DNA of 42,578 bases from an uncultured Gammaproteobacteria bacterium (lineage in GTDB: Bacteria > Pseudomonadota > Gammaproteobacteria > Pseudomonadales > Pseudohongiellaceae). Shown here piece by piece: positions 35,026 through 42,578 of the stretch. A program made the translations under genes and the position numbers. Location: the NCBI GenBank assembly GCA_903853385.1, contig CAINTJ010000009.1, forward strand, positions 1 to 42,578. The letters are read 5' to 3'. Below the pieces are notes generated by a model. It was not told the origin of the DNA and ran no database searches. It saw only the letters and a list, made by a program, of their open reading frames with translations. Numbering within the stretch: position 1 is the stretch's first letter; each line of letters starts with the position of its first letter.

Positions 35026-36327
35026 ATGACCAATACTGTCCGTTTTACCCGACGAAGCATTTTGCAGAGACTGGCCTGTGCCGGCGCTGCCGGCATGTTG
35101 TGTGGGGTGTCGGGCCGGGCGCAGGCCGTGAATAGTTACAGCGGCAAGTTGCTGGTGAACCTGCAACTGCTCGGCGCAATGGATGTCACCAGTTTTGCCG
35201 ATCCCAAGAGCAATGTTGCCGGCAAGCCGGTAATCAACAATTGGGCAGCCACCGCTGCCCCAGGGATGGCTGGCAACATCGGCTTTGCTACGTTTGCAGC
35301 CAATGCCGCGTTCTTCAACAAATACTACCGTGACATACTGGTGATCAATGGCGTGGATGCGCAGACCAACTCGCACAGTGTCGGCATCATCCACAACTGG
35401 AGTGGCCGCAACACCGAAGGCTTTCCTTCACTCACCGCACTGTTTGCCGCAGCCAATCAAAGCGGCATGCCGATGCCTTATCTGAACTTCGGCGGCTTCA
35501 GCGCGACCCAGGGTGTCACCTCGGTTACCCAGATCGGCAAGATTTCAGTGCTGCAGAATCTGGTGGAACCGGATGTGGCCGAGAGCAGCAAGAAGCTCTA
35601 CCAGCCCGATGCCGACTGGCAGCGCATCGTGGCGATGCACAGTGCCGGCATGGCCGCACGCAGTGCAGTGAATACCACGATGGAAGGTGCCCGCTTGCAG
35701 CAACAATTGTACGTGGATGCACTCACCCGCTCTTCTGCGATCAGTGATTTTTCCAGCCTCTTGCCAGCTGCTGCCGATTTGCAACCCACCCGCAAAGCCG
35801 GCACCGTCACTTCCAGCTTGCATCAGCAAATGCAGGTGAGCCTGCTGGCGTTCAAGGCGGGGGTCTCGCTGTCGGCCGATGTGTTCGAGCCGGGCTTCGA
35901 CACCCACGACAACCATGACACCCGGCTCTCGGATGCACTGACCAATATCACTGATGCCATCGACTATTTCTGGACCTATGCCGCTTCACTGGGCATCGCT
36001 GATCGCGTGGTGTTGGTGGTGGGCAGCGATTTTGGCCGCACGCCGTATTACAACTCTGCCAATGGCAAGGATCACTGGCCGATCGGCAGTGTCATGGTGA
36101 TGCAGCAGAAGGCCAGTTTCACCAACCGGGTGGTAGGGCTGACGGATTCCGGCCATAACGCCTTGAAAATAAATCCGCAAACCTTGCTGGCCGATAACAC
36201 CAATGGCGTCATTCTCAGGCCCGAGCATGTGCACAAGGCTCTGCGCAAAAACCTGGGCATCGACAGCGCCGCTGCCACCAAGTTGTTTCCCTTCTCCACC
36301 ACCGAAGACGTTGCCATCTTCGGCTGA
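35026..36327 (+). CDS. Tat-exported DUF1501-like protein, copy 2
   Basis: A 433-aa paralogue of the protein at 28852, with leader TRRSILQRLACAGAAGML and the same motifs: VINGVDAQTNSHSVGIIHNW, GFDTHDNHDTR, SDFGRTPYY and DHWPIGSVMVM. The motif SDFGRT is the standard family form, whereas copy 1 has SDFSRT. Intact throughout. It is followed by the collapsed symporter, so copy 2 of the cassette keeps only the two exported proteins. Confidence 0.8.
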   Translation: MTNTVRFTRRSILQRLACAGAAGMLCGVSGRAQAVNSYSGKLLVNLQLLGAMDVTSFADPKSNVAGKPVINNWAATAAPGMAGNIGFATFAANAAFFNKYYRDILVINGVDAQTNSHSVGIIHNWSGRNTEGFPSLTALFAAANQSGMPMPYLNFGGFSATQGVTSVTQIGKISVLQNLVEPDVAESSKKLYQPDADWQRIVAMHSAGMAARSAVNTTMEGARLQQQLYVDALTRSSAISDFSSLLPAAADLQPTRKAGTVTSSLHQQMQVSLLAFKAGVSLSADVFEPGFDTHDNHDTRLSDALTNITDAIDYFWTYAASLGIADRVVLVVGSDFGRTPYYNSANGKDHWPIGSVMVMQQKASFTNRVVGLTDSGHNALKINPQTLLADNTNGVILRPEHVHKALRKNLGIDSAAATKLFPFSTTEDVAIFG

Positions 36328-36389
36328 ACCGGCAAAGACCTGTTGAAATCGCTATATGCTCGCGTCATGGCAAACGCGAGGAAACTTCA

Positions 36390-36560
36390 ATGGATCTTCT
36401 ATTGACCAGACTGATTGTGCTGGGCAAGAAAGGCGAGCCCATGGTGCAGGTATGTGAATCGCTCTCGCAATTGCTGCCAACGCAGTCATCACCAAGTGGG
36501 AGGGATTGCTCACGCTGGAAGGTCCCGAATTTGTCGAGCATCCGCATACGCCAAAGCATG
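36390..36560 (+). pseudogene. Collapsed remnant of a second DAACS symporter
   Basis: The remnant keeps three pieces of the symporter at 30216. The start (MDLLLTRLIVLG) is joined to the piece KKGEPMVQVCESLSQLL (in the intact gene EKGEPMVRVCESLSELM, about 160 codons further on). That is joined to the end (AVITKWEGLLTLEGPEFVEH in a shifted frame). Two internal deletions have therefore removed about 1.1 kb. Short identities around CTGGG and GCTG at the joints suggest microhomology-mediated loss. Its upstream leader is still well preserved. Confidence 0.85.
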
Positions 36561-36569
36561 GCACTGAAG

Positions 36570-36771
36570 GTCTGGTGTTGGTGCCGCCGGGCCAGGCGTG
36601 GCCGTTGTGCTTCACCACATAGCTTTGCACCGCCGAGGCGTGCGGGCAGTCGGCATAACTGCGCAGTTCATAGTCTGGCGTGCTCTGCTCCGTCTAGTGT
36701 GTGCAACCATTCACCCTGGCCGCGAGTTTGTCGTGCAACTCAATGCCGAAACGCAAGCCGCCGGCAATGGT
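36570..36771 (-). pseudogene. Remnant of a PHB-depolymerase/LpqC-like esterase
   Basis: The minus-strand frame, closed by stops upstream (TAA at 36772-36774) and broken by TAG at 36694-36696, reads LRFGIELHDKLAARVNGCTH, stop, TEQSTPDYELRSYADCPHAS, then VQSYVVKHNGHAWPGG. The Tyr-x-x-Cys segment and the final GHAWPGG are the C-terminal features of secreted poly(hydroxybutyrate)-depolymerase/feruloyl-esterase-like proteins, with the catalytic His in GHAWPGG. The N-terminal catalytic serine part is missing. It abuts the symporter remnant. Confidence 0.55.
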
Positions 36772-36791
36772 TTACCCACACGCACCGGCAC

Positions 36792-37847
36792 TCAGACAGT
36801 CTGGTGTCGCGCCAGCGCCCACGCCACGTGTTCTTGTACCAACATTGATGCGTGCGCTTGCCGGGATTGCAAGGCAGCAATCAACTGCGGGGAAGTAGGC
36901 GCATTGCCGAGCGCCACCGCCAGATTGCGCAGCCAGCATTCATAACCAATGCGGCGTATCGGCGAGCCTTCGGTATTGCGCAGGAATTCGGCTTCGCTCC
37001 AGTTGAACAGGTCCAGCAGTTGGGCACGGTCAAGCTGATGGCGCGGAGTGAATGCTGTTTCCCGGGTCGGCGACGAGAATTTGTTCCACGGGCAGCACAA
37101 CTGGCAGTCATCACAACCGAACACGCGATTGCCGATCAGCGGACGCAACTCCAGCGGAATGCTGCCGCGCAGCTCAATGGTGAGATAGGAAATGCAGCGG
37201 CGCGCATCCAGCAGGTTGGGGCCGACAAAGGCCTGGGTTGGGCACACTTCCAGACAGGCAGTACAAGTGCCACAGTGAAATTCCGCTTTCGCATCCAGTG
37301 CAAGTGGCAGATCAGTAAACAGTTCGCCCAGAAAAAACCAGGAGCCGGCCCGCTTGTTGATCAGCATCGTGTTTTTGCCGATCCAGCCCAGCCCGGCCTT
37401 TTCCGCCAAGGCGCGCTCCAGCACCGGTGCGCTGTCCACAAACGCGCGATAACCGAATTCGCCCACTTCTTGTTGTATCCGCTCCGCCAGCTGTTGCAAA
37501 CGCTTGCGGATCAGCTTGTGGTAATCACGACCGAGGGCATAACGGGACAAATACGCCTGCTGCGGATTGTGCAGTACGTGAATGGTTTCGGTTCCCGCCG
37601 GCAGATAATCCATGCGTACCGAGATCACCCGCAAGGTGCCCGGCACCAGCTGCGCGGGTTCACTGCGCAAGCCGGCATGTCGCTCCATGTAGTGCATTTC
37701 GCCGTGATACTGCTGCTTCAGCCATTCCTGCAGGTGCCCGGCATGTTCCTGCACATCCACATCGGCAATGCCGACTTGCTGAAAGCCCAGCTCGCGGCCC
37801 CAGGTTTTAATCTGTTGCGTCAGTATGGTGAAGTCGGGTGCAGGCAT
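36792..37847 (-). CDS. queG: Epoxyqueuosine reductase QueG
   Basis: A 351-aa cobalamin-dependent iron-sulfur enzyme that reduces epoxyqueuosine to queuosine in tRNA, the last step of queuosine synthesis. The catalytic Asp lies in AFVDSAPVLERALAEKAGLG; WIGKNTMLI follows. Two 4Fe-4S clusters are bound by CGTCTACLEVCPT and GCDDCQLCCPWN. A C-terminal HEAT-like part completes the family length. In many gammaproteobacteria queG converges on orn; the orientation is kept here but about 21 kb of other DNA lies between, and the usual nnr/tsaE neighbours on the other side are absent. Confidence 0.96.
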   Translation of the reverse strand: MPAPDFTILTQQIKTWGRELGFQQVGIADVDVQEHAGHLQEWLKQQYHGEMHYMERHAGLRSEPAQLVPGTLRVISVRMDYLPAGTETIHVLHNPQQAYLSRYALGRDYHKLIRKRLQQLAERIQQEVGEFGYRAFVDSAPVLERALAEKAGLGWIGKNTMLINKRAGSWFFLGELFTDLPLALDAKAEFHCGTCTACLEVCPTQAFVGPNLLDARRCISYLTIELRGSIPLELRPLIGNRVFGCDDCQLCCPWNKFSSPTRETAFTPRHQLDRAQLLDLFNWSEAEFLRNTEGSPIRRIGYECWLRNLAVALGNAPTSPQLIAALQSRQAHASMLVQEHVAWALARHQTV

Positions 37848-37972
37848 GGGGCAAGGCAGGTTTCGCTACGGGTGAGGAGGATTGTGAGGCACCAGGCCGG
37901 GCGAAGCTACTTTCCTGCTCGATCACAGCGAATTACCCGGTAAATTTTGCTTCAGTGTTTGGAGGGGGGCTC

Positions 37973-38107
37973 ATGACAATGCCAAACTGCGCCATTCCCT
38001 GCCGACACTTCATTCATCAGCGGCATTCCTGCTTTTACTGTTCATTCGCGCAGGGTGGGCGATGTAATATTGGTCACAAGCAAGCTACCAGGCCCTGTCG
38101 ACAATAG
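37973..38107 (+). CDS. Possible 44-aa Cys/His-rich small protein
   Basis: A small frame with a strong ribosome-binding site (GGAGGGG, 7 bases before the ATG) ending 8 bases before the start of the DUF1348 gene, which suggests translational coupling. The peptide begins [13 protein letters not shown] and contains six Cys and four His, including CFYC, a pattern that could bind metal. It is too short to judge by codon use, and no family is recognised. It might instead be a leader whose translation affects the next gene. The remaining bases of 37848-38115 hold nothing else I can support. Confidence 0.35.
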   Translation: MTMPNCAIPCRHFIHQRHSCFYCSFAQGGRCNIGHKQATRPCRQ

Positions 38108-38115
38108 GAGTAGTC

Positions 38116-38586
38116 ATGTCCGAACAACGCCCCCCGTTTCCACCGTTCACCGAAGCTACCGCCAAACAAAAAGTGCGCGCCGCTGAAGATGGCTGGAACA
38201 ATCGAAATCCCGAGAAAGTAGCTCTGGCCTACACGATCGACAGTCACTGGCGTAACCGCGTTGAATTCTTCAACGGTCGTGCCGAGATCGCCGGATTTCT
38301 CCAGCACAAATGGGCCGCAGAGCTCGATTACCGCCTGATCAAGGAGCTGTGGGCCTATACCGACAATCGCATCGCGGTGCGCTTTGCCTATGAGTGGTGT
38401 GATGGCAGCGGCCAGTGGTACCGTTCCTACGGCAACGAGAATTGGGAGTTCGACGAGAACGGCCTGATGAAGGTGCGCCGCGCCAGCATCAATGATCTGC
38501 CGATCAGCGACAGCGAACGCAAGTTCCACTGGCCACTGGGGCCGCGACCGGCCGAGCATCCGGGTTTGAGCGAGCTCGATCTATAA
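38116..38586 (+). CDS. DUF1348/NTF2-like (SnoaL-fold) protein
   Basis: A 156-aa cytoplasmic protein with AGGAG before its [43 protein letters not shown] and [20 protein letters not shown] are typical of DUF1348 proteins, which adopt the cone-shaped NTF2/SnoaL fold. The tail [20 protein letters not shown] is also conserved in the family. No catalytic role is established. Its last 6 bases overlap the stop of the convergent Ada-like gene. Confidence 0.9.
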   Translation: MSEQRPPFPPFTEATAKQKVRAAEDGWNNRNPEKVALAYTIDSHWRNRVEFFNGRAEIAGFLQHKWAAELDYRLIKELWAYTDNRIAVRFAYEWCDGSGQWYRSYGNENWEFDENGLMKVRRASINDLPISDSERKFHWPLGPRPAEHPGLSELDL

Positions 38587-39399
38587 ACGCTCCCACACTT
38601 GCAGCGCCTGCTTGCGTTCCAGTCCCCACCGATAGCCACCGAGTGCCCCGCTTTGCTGGATCACCCGGTGGCAGGGAATCAGCACCGCCACCGGATTGGC
38701 GCCCACGGCAGTGCCAACCGCCCGAGCCGCCTTTGGTGATCCTAGTCGCGCTGCCAGCTCGCCGTAGCTGACCGCGGTGCCGGCCGGAATCCGTAACAAC
38801 GCGCGCCATACTGCCAGTTGGAAATTGGTGCCGTTTACATGCAAGGCAAGCTTCACGTCCTTGCGGTTTTTGGCTGAAAACAGTTGGTCGGCAACACGGC
38901 TGGCAACGGCGTGGTCCCGCAGCAATTGTGCCTGGGGCCACTGCATGGCCAGCACTGCCAGTTCCGGGTCCAGGTCTGCATCATCAATGAAGGTGGCGCG
39001 ACAAATACCCCGTTCAGTCTGTGCGACGAACAAATTGCCAAACAAACCTGCATGCACGCCATGGCGAATCACGATGCCAGCTCCCTTGTGCTTGTATTCG
39101 CCGGGCGTTACCGCATCCAGTTGCACGAAATGATCATGCAGGCGCGATGTGCTGCTCAGGCCAGCGCGGTTGGTGGTGTCGAACAAGGAATGATTACGGT
39201 CGAGCAGGTTTTTGCCAAGCTCGAGCGTCAGTACCTGCAAAAAACGTTTGGGGGTAGTGCCGGCCCAGCGCACAAACAGGCGCTGGAAATGAAAAGGGCT
39301 CAGGTGCACATGGCGCGCAATATCGGCCAGCTGCGGCTGCGCACTGACATTGGCCTGGATATAGGCAATGGCGCTGGCGATGCGATCGTAGTCTGACAT
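38581..39399 (-). CDS. Bifunctional AraC-type regulator/methylated-DNA--cysteine methyltransferase
   Basis: A 272-aa protein of the Ada-like type without the N-terminal zinc/phosphotriester domain. An AraC helix-turn-helix domain occupies 1-100 ([20 protein letters not shown]), a linker follows, and a C-terminal O6-alkylguanine transferase domain covers about 110-272, with the acceptor Cys in IPCHRVI and the DNA-binding helix [17 protein letters not shown]. It removes alkyl groups from DNA irreversibly and may regulate its own or other repair genes. It stands alone; 117 bases separate it from the YaiO-type gene upstream-to-downstream on the same strand. Confidence 0.93.
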   Translation of the reverse strand: MSDYDRIASAIAYIQANVSAQPQLADIARHVHLSPFHFQRLFVRWAGTTPKRFLQVLTLELGKNLLDRNHSLFDTTNRAGLSSTSRLHDHFVQLDAVTPGEYKHKGAGIVIRHGVHAGLFGNLFVAQTERGICRATFIDDADLDPELAVLAMQWPQAQLLRDHAVASRVADQLFSAKNRKDVKLALHVNGTNFQLAVWRALLRIPAGTAVSYGELAARLGSPKAARAVGTAVGANPVAVLIPCHRVIQQSGALGGYRWGLERKQALQVWERL

Positions 39400-39516
39400 G
39401 GCGTATGGTTGTGGCTGTAGCAGGAAAATGCGGACTTGCTTGCGCTTGTGGGGCGTAATTTACCCTGCACTGGCCAGGGCAGCGACCCGAATCTTGCGCA
39501 CTTGCGGGCCCCAAGC

Positions 39517-40839
39517 TCAGAAACGGTACTGCAGTGTTCCATCGATGGCTTTGCGGGTGTAGGAGTTTACCCGTTCGCTCTGGCTCCAGGTCAGGAACAA
39601 TACAAAGGTTTTGCCAAGGCCCTGACGCCAATAAACACTGACGTTCTTGCTGTCGGTGGTCACCAGATTTTCGGTTTCCGGGGCATCGCTGTAACTGGCG
39701 CCGATGCGAGTCGGGCCGCTGAGCTGCCAGTTGGCAGCAAGTCCCCACGCAAAAGTGTCGAGACCGTTCTGGTCGCGCACCATGCCGATGTTTGGCGTCA
39801 GCCACATATCGACATTGGGTAAATAGTAATCAAGCCCGAGTTGCAGTCGTTGGGTATCGCCATTGGCATAGGAGGAATATTGCACGAGACCGGTGAGCAG
39901 CACGGTGCCGTAGGAACCCTTGCCATCAGTCAGGGGCGTGCTGCCTTGCAAACGGCCGAACCAGTGCGGCATGAATTGAGCATTGGGTGTCACGCCGATT
40001 GCCACTTCCAGCGGCAACAGGCTTTTTTGCTGTAGCGCCAGCCCGGCCTCTATCACGGTGTCAGTGCTGTTGAAGCGATTATTGTGTTCGACGCGCACAT
40101 ATTGCTGGTTGCCGTTGGGTTGCAAGTGCCGGTATTCAATAAAGCGGTCCTGCCAATTGGAGATGCCGGGGTTATCAATGGTGCTGCGTGAATACCCCGT
40201 GCTGATCTGGTGGCGGGGTTCCGCATTATATTGTTCCGGTTGCTGGCGGGTCAGTACTTCGATATGGGTGGGGGCGACCTTGGCGGCACGCTCCAGCCAC
40301 GGTTGTGCCTGGTCAGTTTCACCTTGTTGCAGATAACTGTCATAGAGGCCAAGCAGGGCATCAAGGTTATTGGCGTCGAGCGCCAGCACATGCTGGAAAC
40401 GTTGCTCTGCCACCGCTGGTTGCCGTTGATAATAGGCAAGACGACCAGCCAGTGACAGTGCCTCCAGATTGGCGGGCTCTTTGGCCAGTATCTTGTTGGT
40501 GATCTGGCTGGCCTGCTGGTAGACGCCCTGGTAAGACAACACGCGGGCACGGCCGAGCTGCAATTCGATGTCGTCAGGTTTCACCTGCAAGGCGGCTTCG
40601 ATTATTTGCAGGCCCTCTGTGTATTTTTGCTGGAATGCCAGCACCATGCCCAGCAGATAGTCGGCTTCAGCTTTGTCTTTGGCGAGGCCCCGCGCCTGGC
40701 GCAGAATCTTTTCTGCGGCCGGCAGATCGCCTTGGTTGCGCTGCTGCAGGGCCTGCTGAATCAGCGCGTCATAATCCTGCGCCAGCGCAGGTGTCGCCAG
40801 CAACGCCAGGGCAAGCAAAGTGAGCGTGAGTGATTTCAT
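39517..40839 (-). CDS. YaiO-family outer-membrane beta-barrel with N-terminal TPRs
   Basis: A 440-aa protein from MKSLTLTLLALALLATPALA (signal peptide). TPR-type helices follow (about 22-190: LPAAEKILRQARGLAKDKAE, KYTEGLQIIEAALQVKPDDI, AVAEQRFQHVLALDANNLDA), then a beta-rich barrel (about 205-440) of alternating strands that ends in Phe (DGTLQYRF), the outer-membrane assembly signal. YaiO proteins are found beside glycosyltransferases and deacetylases and probably export or modify a polysaccharide. Its ATG overlaps the stop of the GT2 gene (ATGA), so translation is coupled. The open frame extends to 41409 but that part is antisense-like overlap with the GT2 gene. Confidence 0.85.
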   Translation of the reverse strand: MKSLTLTLLALALLATPALAQDYDALIQQALQQRNQGDLPAAEKILRQARGLAKDKAEADYLLGMVLAFQQKYTEGLQIIEAALQVKPDDIELQLGRARVLSYQGVYQQASQITNKILAKEPANLEALSLAGRLAYYQRQPAVAEQRFQHVLALDANNLDALLGLYDSYLQQGETDQAQPWLERAAKVAPTHIEVLTRQQPEQYNAEPRHQISTGYSRSTIDNPGISNWQDRFIEYRHLQPNGNQQYVRVEHNNRFNSTDTVIEAGLALQQKSLLPLEVAIGVTPNAQFMPHWFGRLQGSTPLTDGKGSYGTVLLTGLVQYSSYANGDTQRLQLGLDYYLPNVDMWLTPNIGMVRDQNGLDTFAWGLAANWQLSGPTRIGASYSDAPETENLVTTDSKNVSVYWRQGLGKTFVLFLTWSQSERVNSYTRKAIDGTLQYRF

Positions 40840-42272
40840 GAAGATTGCCCCTGTTTTTTGGCGGCAGCACCGAACCCTTTGCGATCCATTTTGCCCCATT
40901 CTTTCTTGCCGCGCAGAAAAGTATAAACGCCGTGGATTCGCCACCAGGCATTGAGTTGACGATAGCCGAAACACTCGAGCACTGACAGCAGGAACAACTG
41001 CGCCATGTCGCTGAATCTGGGATAGCGCTTGAATGAAATTTCTTCCAGGCTGATGGCGAAGAACGATAGCGCCATGCCCAGCACAAACGCTGCCAGAAAG
41101 AAACACAAGGTCAGCAGGAATGAACCTGGCCCGCCAGTGAACAACAGCCAGAAGAACGCGACAAAGCCGGCGAATTCCAGGATGGGTCCAAGGCCTTCGA
41201 GAATAAAGTAATACGGGAAGGCGAGCATGCCAATGCGACCGTATCTGGGGTTGAAGAGCATGCGCATATGACGTGTCGTCGACTCCAGCAAGCCGCGCTG
41301 CCAGCGTGAGCGCTGACGCTGCAGGATTTTCAATGACTCTGGACACTCGGTCCAGGCCACCGGGTCCGGCACATAGGAAATACGATAGGGCCGTTCTTGC
41401 TCGCGACAAAAACGGTGCAAACGCACCACCAGTTCGATGTCTTCGCCTACGGTTTCAAAGCCCGTGCGCTTGGTGGAATAGCCGCCTGCATCCACCACGG
41501 TCTGGCGATGGAACAATCCAAAGGCGCCCGAAATAATGAAAGTGGCATTGAAGGCTTCCCAACCCATGCGGCCTGCGAGAAAAGCCCGGAAATATTCCAG
41601 CACCTGGAACTGTGCCAGCAGGTTGACAGGCATGGCGATGTTGCTGACCATGCCGTCCTGCACGGTGCTGCCATTGATGATGCGGATGATGCCACCCACC
41701 GCCACCGTGTCGGTGTTTTCAATGAAAGGCCGCACGATGCGGGTGAGTGCCGATTTTTCCAGCAGGCTGTCGGCATCCACCGCGCAAAACAGCGGGGTCA
41801 AGGTGTAGTTGATGCCAGCGTTAAGCGAATCTGCTTTGCCGCCGTTTTCCTTGTCGATCACCCACAGGTTGGGTGCGCGCCGGCTCTGGTAAATGCCGCG
41901 GACACTGGCGGTGGGAAAATCACTGCTGATCATGCGTGACGCCGGGGTGAGGTCAAAGGCTTCCTGCATGCGCGCCAGTGTTGCGTCTTTCGAACCGTCG
42001 TTGATGACCAGCACTTCATATTCGGGATATTCCAGTGCCAGCAGCGAATGGGCTGATTCAACACAGGTGGCTTCTTCACCATAGGCCGGCGCGATTATGG
42101 TGATCGGCGGCAGAAAGCCGGAGGAAAGCAATAATGAATCCGGATAAGCATCCAGGGTGGATGAAAATTCTTTCAGTCGGCTGAAGGCAAGAATGCTGGT
42201 CACAAAATAGACCAGGTTCAGCACTATGAAATAGCCGATGGTGAGAAAGCTGGTGATCTCGATCAGCGTCAT
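40836..42272 (-). CDS. Processive GT2 family glycosyltransferase, membrane-bound
   Basis: A 478-aa inner-membrane enzyme. One helix at the N-terminus (about 5-30) precedes the GT-A domain: ITIIAPAYGEE, VLVINDGSKDAT, AVDADSLL with the metal-binding DxD-type motif, GEDIEL with the catalytic base region, and QRSRWQRG, the QxxRW signature of processive beta-glycan synthases (cellulose, poly-N-acetylglucosamine, hyaluronan). Three or four C-terminal helices (about 360-450) form the translocation channel. The start MTLIEITSFL has GGGAAG upstream; the frame extends to 42437, but that part overlaps the HEAT-repeat gene. It lies between the HEAT-repeat gene (25-base gap) and the YaiO gene (4-base overlap). 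Confidence 0.9.
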   Translation of the reverse strand: MTLIEITSFLTIGYFIVLNLVYFVTSILAFSRLKEFSSTLDAYPDSLLLSSGFLPPITIIAPAYGEEATCVESAHSLLALEYPEYEVLVINDGSKDATLARMQEAFDLTPASRMISSDFPTASVRGIYQSRRAPNLWVIDKENGGKADSLNAGINYTLTPLFCAVDADSLLEKSALTRIVRPFIENTDTVAVGGIIRIINGSTVQDGMVSNIAMPVNLLAQFQVLEYFRAFLAGRMGWEAFNATFIISGAFGLFHRQTVVDAGGYSTKRTGFETVGEDIELVVRLHRFCREQERPYRISYVPDPVAWTECPESLKILQRQRSRWQRGLLESTTRHMRMLFNPRYGRIGMLAFPYYFILEGLGPILEFAGFVAFFWLLFTGGPGSFLLTLCFFLAAFVLGMALSFFAISLEEISFKRYPRFSDMAQLFLLSVLECFGYRQLNAWWRIHGVYTFLRGKKEWGKMDRKGFGAAAKKQGQSS

Positions 42273-42297
42273 CGCAGCTTCCCGGAGTGGCTCATGC

Positions 42298-42578
42298 TCA
42301 TGTTGATTCCGCCAGTATCTGCCGGGCCAGCATGTAGCGCGGGTGGGAGCTTTGTGAGGCGATGGCTTGCAGCGTGGCCAGATCGCCCAGGTCGCGCAGT
42401 GCCATGGCTGCCTGGCGTACCACCCAGGTATTGACATCAGTCAGGGCCGCGCGGAATACCGGCACATCCGACTGCACTGCCAGCTGGCGCAAAGTGCGCA
42501 ATGCGGTGATCTTCAGTATTTCATCAGAGGAGCTGCACAGTACGCGAATCGATTTGATGTGGTGCCCCTGACTGATAT
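42298..42578 (-). CDS. HEAT-repeat protein, C-terminal part (5' end outside window)
   Basis: The minus-strand frame is open from the window edge to a TGA at 42298-42300, giving at least 92 residues. ITALRTLRQLAVQSDVPVFR, TWVVRQAAMALRDLGDLATL and QAIASQSSHPRYMLARQILA are consecutive HEAT-type helical pairs, typical of PBS-lyase-like scaffold proteins. No start codon is present in a convincing place inside the window. It is first in the operon with the GT2 and YaiO-type genes, so a scaffold or regulatory role in polysaccharide production is likely. The N-terminal part could hold a membrane or other domain not seen here. Confidence 0.7.
   Translation of the reverse strand, partial: ISQGHHIKSIRVLCSSSDEILKITALRTLRQLAVQSDVPVFRAALTDVNTWVVRQAAMALRDLGDLATLQAIASQSSHPRYMLARQILAEST

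Larger units (their letters stand above)
25405..36560 (+). repeat. Tandem duplication of a 6-kb three-gene cassette
   Basis: Copy 1 runs from about 25405 to 31540 and copy 2 from about 31545 to 36560. Each has the same order: CxxCH exported protein, DUF1501-like Tat protein, symporter. Protein sequences of the first two pairs are identical at most positions, and the leader DNA (CGTGAGTT then TTCAAAGTT) before each large gene and the segment before each symporter start (ACGCGAGGAAA then TTCAATGGATC) are also shared. The second symporter is reduced to about 170 bp. Many silent differences show the duplication is old. Confidence 0.85.

Noticed and set aside
40840-41409. N-terminal extension of the YaiO-type gene
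   Set aside because: The extension overlaps the GT2 gene in another frame, and the signal peptide at MKSLTLTLL marks the true start.
1-42578. CRISPR array, integrase, transposase or phage genes
   Set aside because: No regularly spaced repeats and no recognisable recombinase or phage protein in any frame; the only large repeat is the gene-cassette duplication.

Overview
The window looks like a chromosomal segment of a gammaproteobacterium. A left-hand core block, epmB / efp / epmA / psd / rhdA / rsgA / orn next to a FimX homologue, resembles the Pseudomonas-type neighbourhood as I remember it (rhdA-psd-fimX and rsgA-orn-queG close together). Genus and species cannot be fixed from the sequence alone. 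I see no tRNA, rRNA, CRISPR array, transposase, integrase or phage gene.

Region 1 (1-9.6 kb) is a signalling island. It holds the 3' end of an unidentified gene, a large membrane histidine kinase, a stand-alone receiver protein, a small membrane protein, and a GAF-type kinase resembling the CqsS/LqsS quorum-sensing kinases. That kinase converges on a 347-aa LqsR-like response regulator. Upstream of the regulator, in the same orientation, lie a HAMP/cyclase-homology protein and FimX (degenerate GGDEF, EVL-type EAL). No autoinducer synthase is visible.

Region 2 (9.6-15.7 kb) is conserved housekeeping. EpmB, EF-P and EpmA form the complete beta-lysylation module for EF-P Lys34. Then come phosphatidylserine decarboxylase, a tandem rhodanese with the RhdA active-site loop, the ribosome-assembly GTPase RsgA, and oligoribonuclease.

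Region 3 (15.7-36.8 kb) is accessory DNA between orn and queG, two genes that are usually near neighbours. Both edges carry gene debris: two opposed coding fragments and an orphan terminator at the left, a collapsed symporter copy and an esterase remnant at the right. From left to right it carries: a 64-aa double-glycine-leader peptide followed by a CPBP/CAAX-protease-family membrane protein (a candidate bacteriocin/immunity pair); an HDOD gene followed by a TPR-GGDEF gene broken by an in-frame amber codon; a small ABM-fold protein; an M13 metallopeptidase lipoprotein; a spermidine-synthase-like system split into membrane and exported halves; a stomatin/NfeD operon; and a 6-kb cassette present twice in tandem (1.1-kDa-residue-scale exported CxxCH protein of about 1,110 aa, Tat-exported DUF1501-like protein, dicarboxylate/amino-acid:cation symporter). 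In the second copy of the cassette the symporter has shrunk to about 170 bp.

Region 4 (36.8-42.6 kb) returns to ordinary genes: queG, a possible 44-aa Cys/His-rich ORF, a DUF1348/NTF2-like protein, an AraC/methyltransferase DNA-repair protein, and an operon of HEAT-repeat protein, processive GT2 glycosyltransferase and YaiO-type outer-membrane barrel that probably makes and exports a surface polysaccharide.

The most interesting unexplained items are the GG-leader peptide/CPBP pair with its two RNA hairpins, the tandem cytochrome-like/DUF1501 cassette, the synthase-less LqsS/LqsR-like pair beside FimX, and the TPR-GGDEF gene split only by one TAG codon.
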